From: Bacteroidota bacterium
GTDB lineage: Bacteria > Bacteroidota > Bacteroidia > CAILMK01
Direction of reading: 5' to 3'
DNA length: 7,653 nt
Assembly (NCBI GenBank): GCA_013287095.1
Contig: JABDEJ010000088.1
Coordinates: forward strand, 1 to 7,653
Part shown: one piece after another, positions 6,813 to 7,653 of the stretch
Layout of the letters: the number at the start of each line of letters is the position of its first letter
Position numbering within the stretch: the stretch's first letter is position 1
Program-made: the position numbers and the translations under genes
Notes under the pieces: generated by a model
Told to the model about the DNA's origin: nothing
The model's database searches: none
The model's input: only the letters and a program-made list of their open reading frames with translations

Positions 6813-6814
6813 AT

Positions 6815-7653
6815 TTGATACTGATTTACAGTATAAAGGACAGCCCGAGACTGCAGTATATTGCAAAAATCATTCTTGGGACTATTCTTGGAATTGATTT
6901 CAGGATTGTTATTATTCCGGATGATTTTGATCCTTCTAAAACTGATATTGCAAATGGTCAGATAATTTATTACGGTATTTTAACACAAGGTATGATTTGC
7001 ATACCAAATGAAGACTTGTTATTTGAGGATGAGATAAGAAACCAGGAAGTTTATATTGAGAATACAGAAATCCCTAAGCTTCGTTTCAAAAAAACTACAA
7101 GTGAAGCATATTCCATTGATTTTGACTTGTTTTCAAGTGCATTTTACCTGATTAGCCAATACGAATACTACAGATCTTCTTCCTTTGATACACATGAACG
7201 ACATGATGAAAAATCAAGTATTTTTCACAAATATGGCTTGTACCGCTTGCCTGTTGTGGACATATATGCAAAATATCTTTAGGAACAACTAATATCTAAA
7301 TACCCGGATATTCAAAGAGAAAATCAAACATTTGACTACAAGATCAGCTTTGATGTTGACTCCCCATATCTACATAAGCACAAGGGATTTATATTATCAT
7401 CTGCCACTTTAATAAAAAAAACTGGTCAAATTAAAATTTCAACTCGTCAATGAACAGATAAAAGCAATAACAAGTGACAAAGATCCATATGATGTTTATG
7501 ATTATATTATAGATAAAGTGAAGGCTGATAAGCTCCTGTTTTTCTTTTTGATAAACCGCAAAAGCCCTCATGATGGAAGGCATACCTTTAATAACACGAC
7601 ATATAGAAAGCTCATTAAAGATATTTCTGATTCGGGAATTGAAGTTGGCATTC
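6815..7653 (+). pseudogene. Broken polysaccharide deacetylase family gene (DUF7033-type N-terminus), 3' end outside window
   Basis: Frame one runs from TTG 6815 (MILIYSIKDSPRLQYI) to a TAG at 7280-7282. It gives 155 residues that look like the N-terminal domain of Bacteroidota polysaccharide deacetylase homologues: LGTILGIDF near the start, then FSSAFYLISQYEYY, then FHKYGLYRLPVVDIYAKYL. The similarity continues past the TAG in the same frame (EQLISKYPDI, then YKISFDVDSPY, with FDVD at 7349-7360 in place of the first NodB-type metal motif). That frame closes at a TGA at 7451-7453. The +1 frame then carries the expected sequence (KLKFQLVNEQ from 7428, then DPYDVYDYI and LLFFFLINRK) up to the window end. 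Removing one A from the A8 run at 7414-7421 joins the two frames smoothly as LIKKLVKLKFQL. There are thus two lesions, a nonsense codon and a +1-nt frameshift. An intact relative would act on cell-surface polysaccharide. The start lies two bases after the Kazal gene's TAG. A truncated product of 155 residues could still be made. Confidence 0.8.

Noticed and set aside
6597..6866. Minus-strand frame of 89 codons across the Kazal/deacetylase junction
   Set aside because: It is antisense to the T9SS tail of the Kazal protein and lacks recognisable features.
7280..7282. TAG read through as an amino acid (stop-codon recoding)
   Set aside because: The Kazal gene immediately upstream appears to end at TAG (6810-6812), no recoding signal is visible, and a second lesion downstream favours ordinary gene decay.
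7414..7421. Programmed ribosomal frameshift at the A8 run
   Set aside because: It would need a +1 shift, there is no evident stimulatory structure, and the upstream TAG would already end translation.

Overview
The window comes from a member of the Bacteroidota, probably a T9SS-carrying lineage such as Flavobacteriia, Sphingobacteriia or Chitinophagia. Two predicted secreted proteins end in a type IX secretion (T9SS) type A sorting domain. Start codons lack strong Shine-Dalgarno sequences, and promoter candidates resemble the Bacteroidota TAnnTTTG -7 element. The base composition is moderately AT-rich. The exact taxon cannot be read from the sequence.

Layout. (1) 1-195 (+) is the C-terminal end of a radical SAM/SPASM protein cut by the window edge. 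It is followed by a small three-helix membrane protein with no ATG start (241-639, +). (2) 698-2734 (-) is a large T9SS-exported surface protein with beta-repeats; its terminator lies at 641-672. (3) 2889-4757 (+), divergent from it, is a sodium:solute symporter. (4) 4811-4845 is a perfect 15-bp hairpin between convergent genes, and it contains the stop codon of the next gene. (5) 4834-6229 (-) is a two-gene unit: a CpsB/YwqE-type PHP phosphatase followed by a small phosphoglycosyl transferase (initiating sugar transferase). Both belong to capsule/exopolysaccharide synthesis. (6) 6315-6812 (+) is a small secreted Kazal-domain protein with a T9SS tail. (7) 6815 to the window end (+) is a polysaccharide-deacetylase-family gene (DUF7033-type N-terminus) broken by an in-frame TAG and by a frameshift in an A8 run.

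How the genes fit together. The phosphatase, initiating transferase and damaged deacetylase homologue are all surface-polysaccharide functions. The two T9SS cargo proteins add to the cell-surface theme. No flippase, polymerase, Wzc-type kinase or glycosyltransferase array is present here, so this looks like a scattered polysaccharide module or the edge of a cluster. I saw no phage genes, transposase, CRISPR array, tRNA or rRNA, and no intergenic gap exceeds 300 bases. I found no convincing undescribed multi-gene system. The points most worth checking are the doubly broken deacetylase gene, the T9SS-linked Kazal protein and the hairpin that swallows a stop codon.
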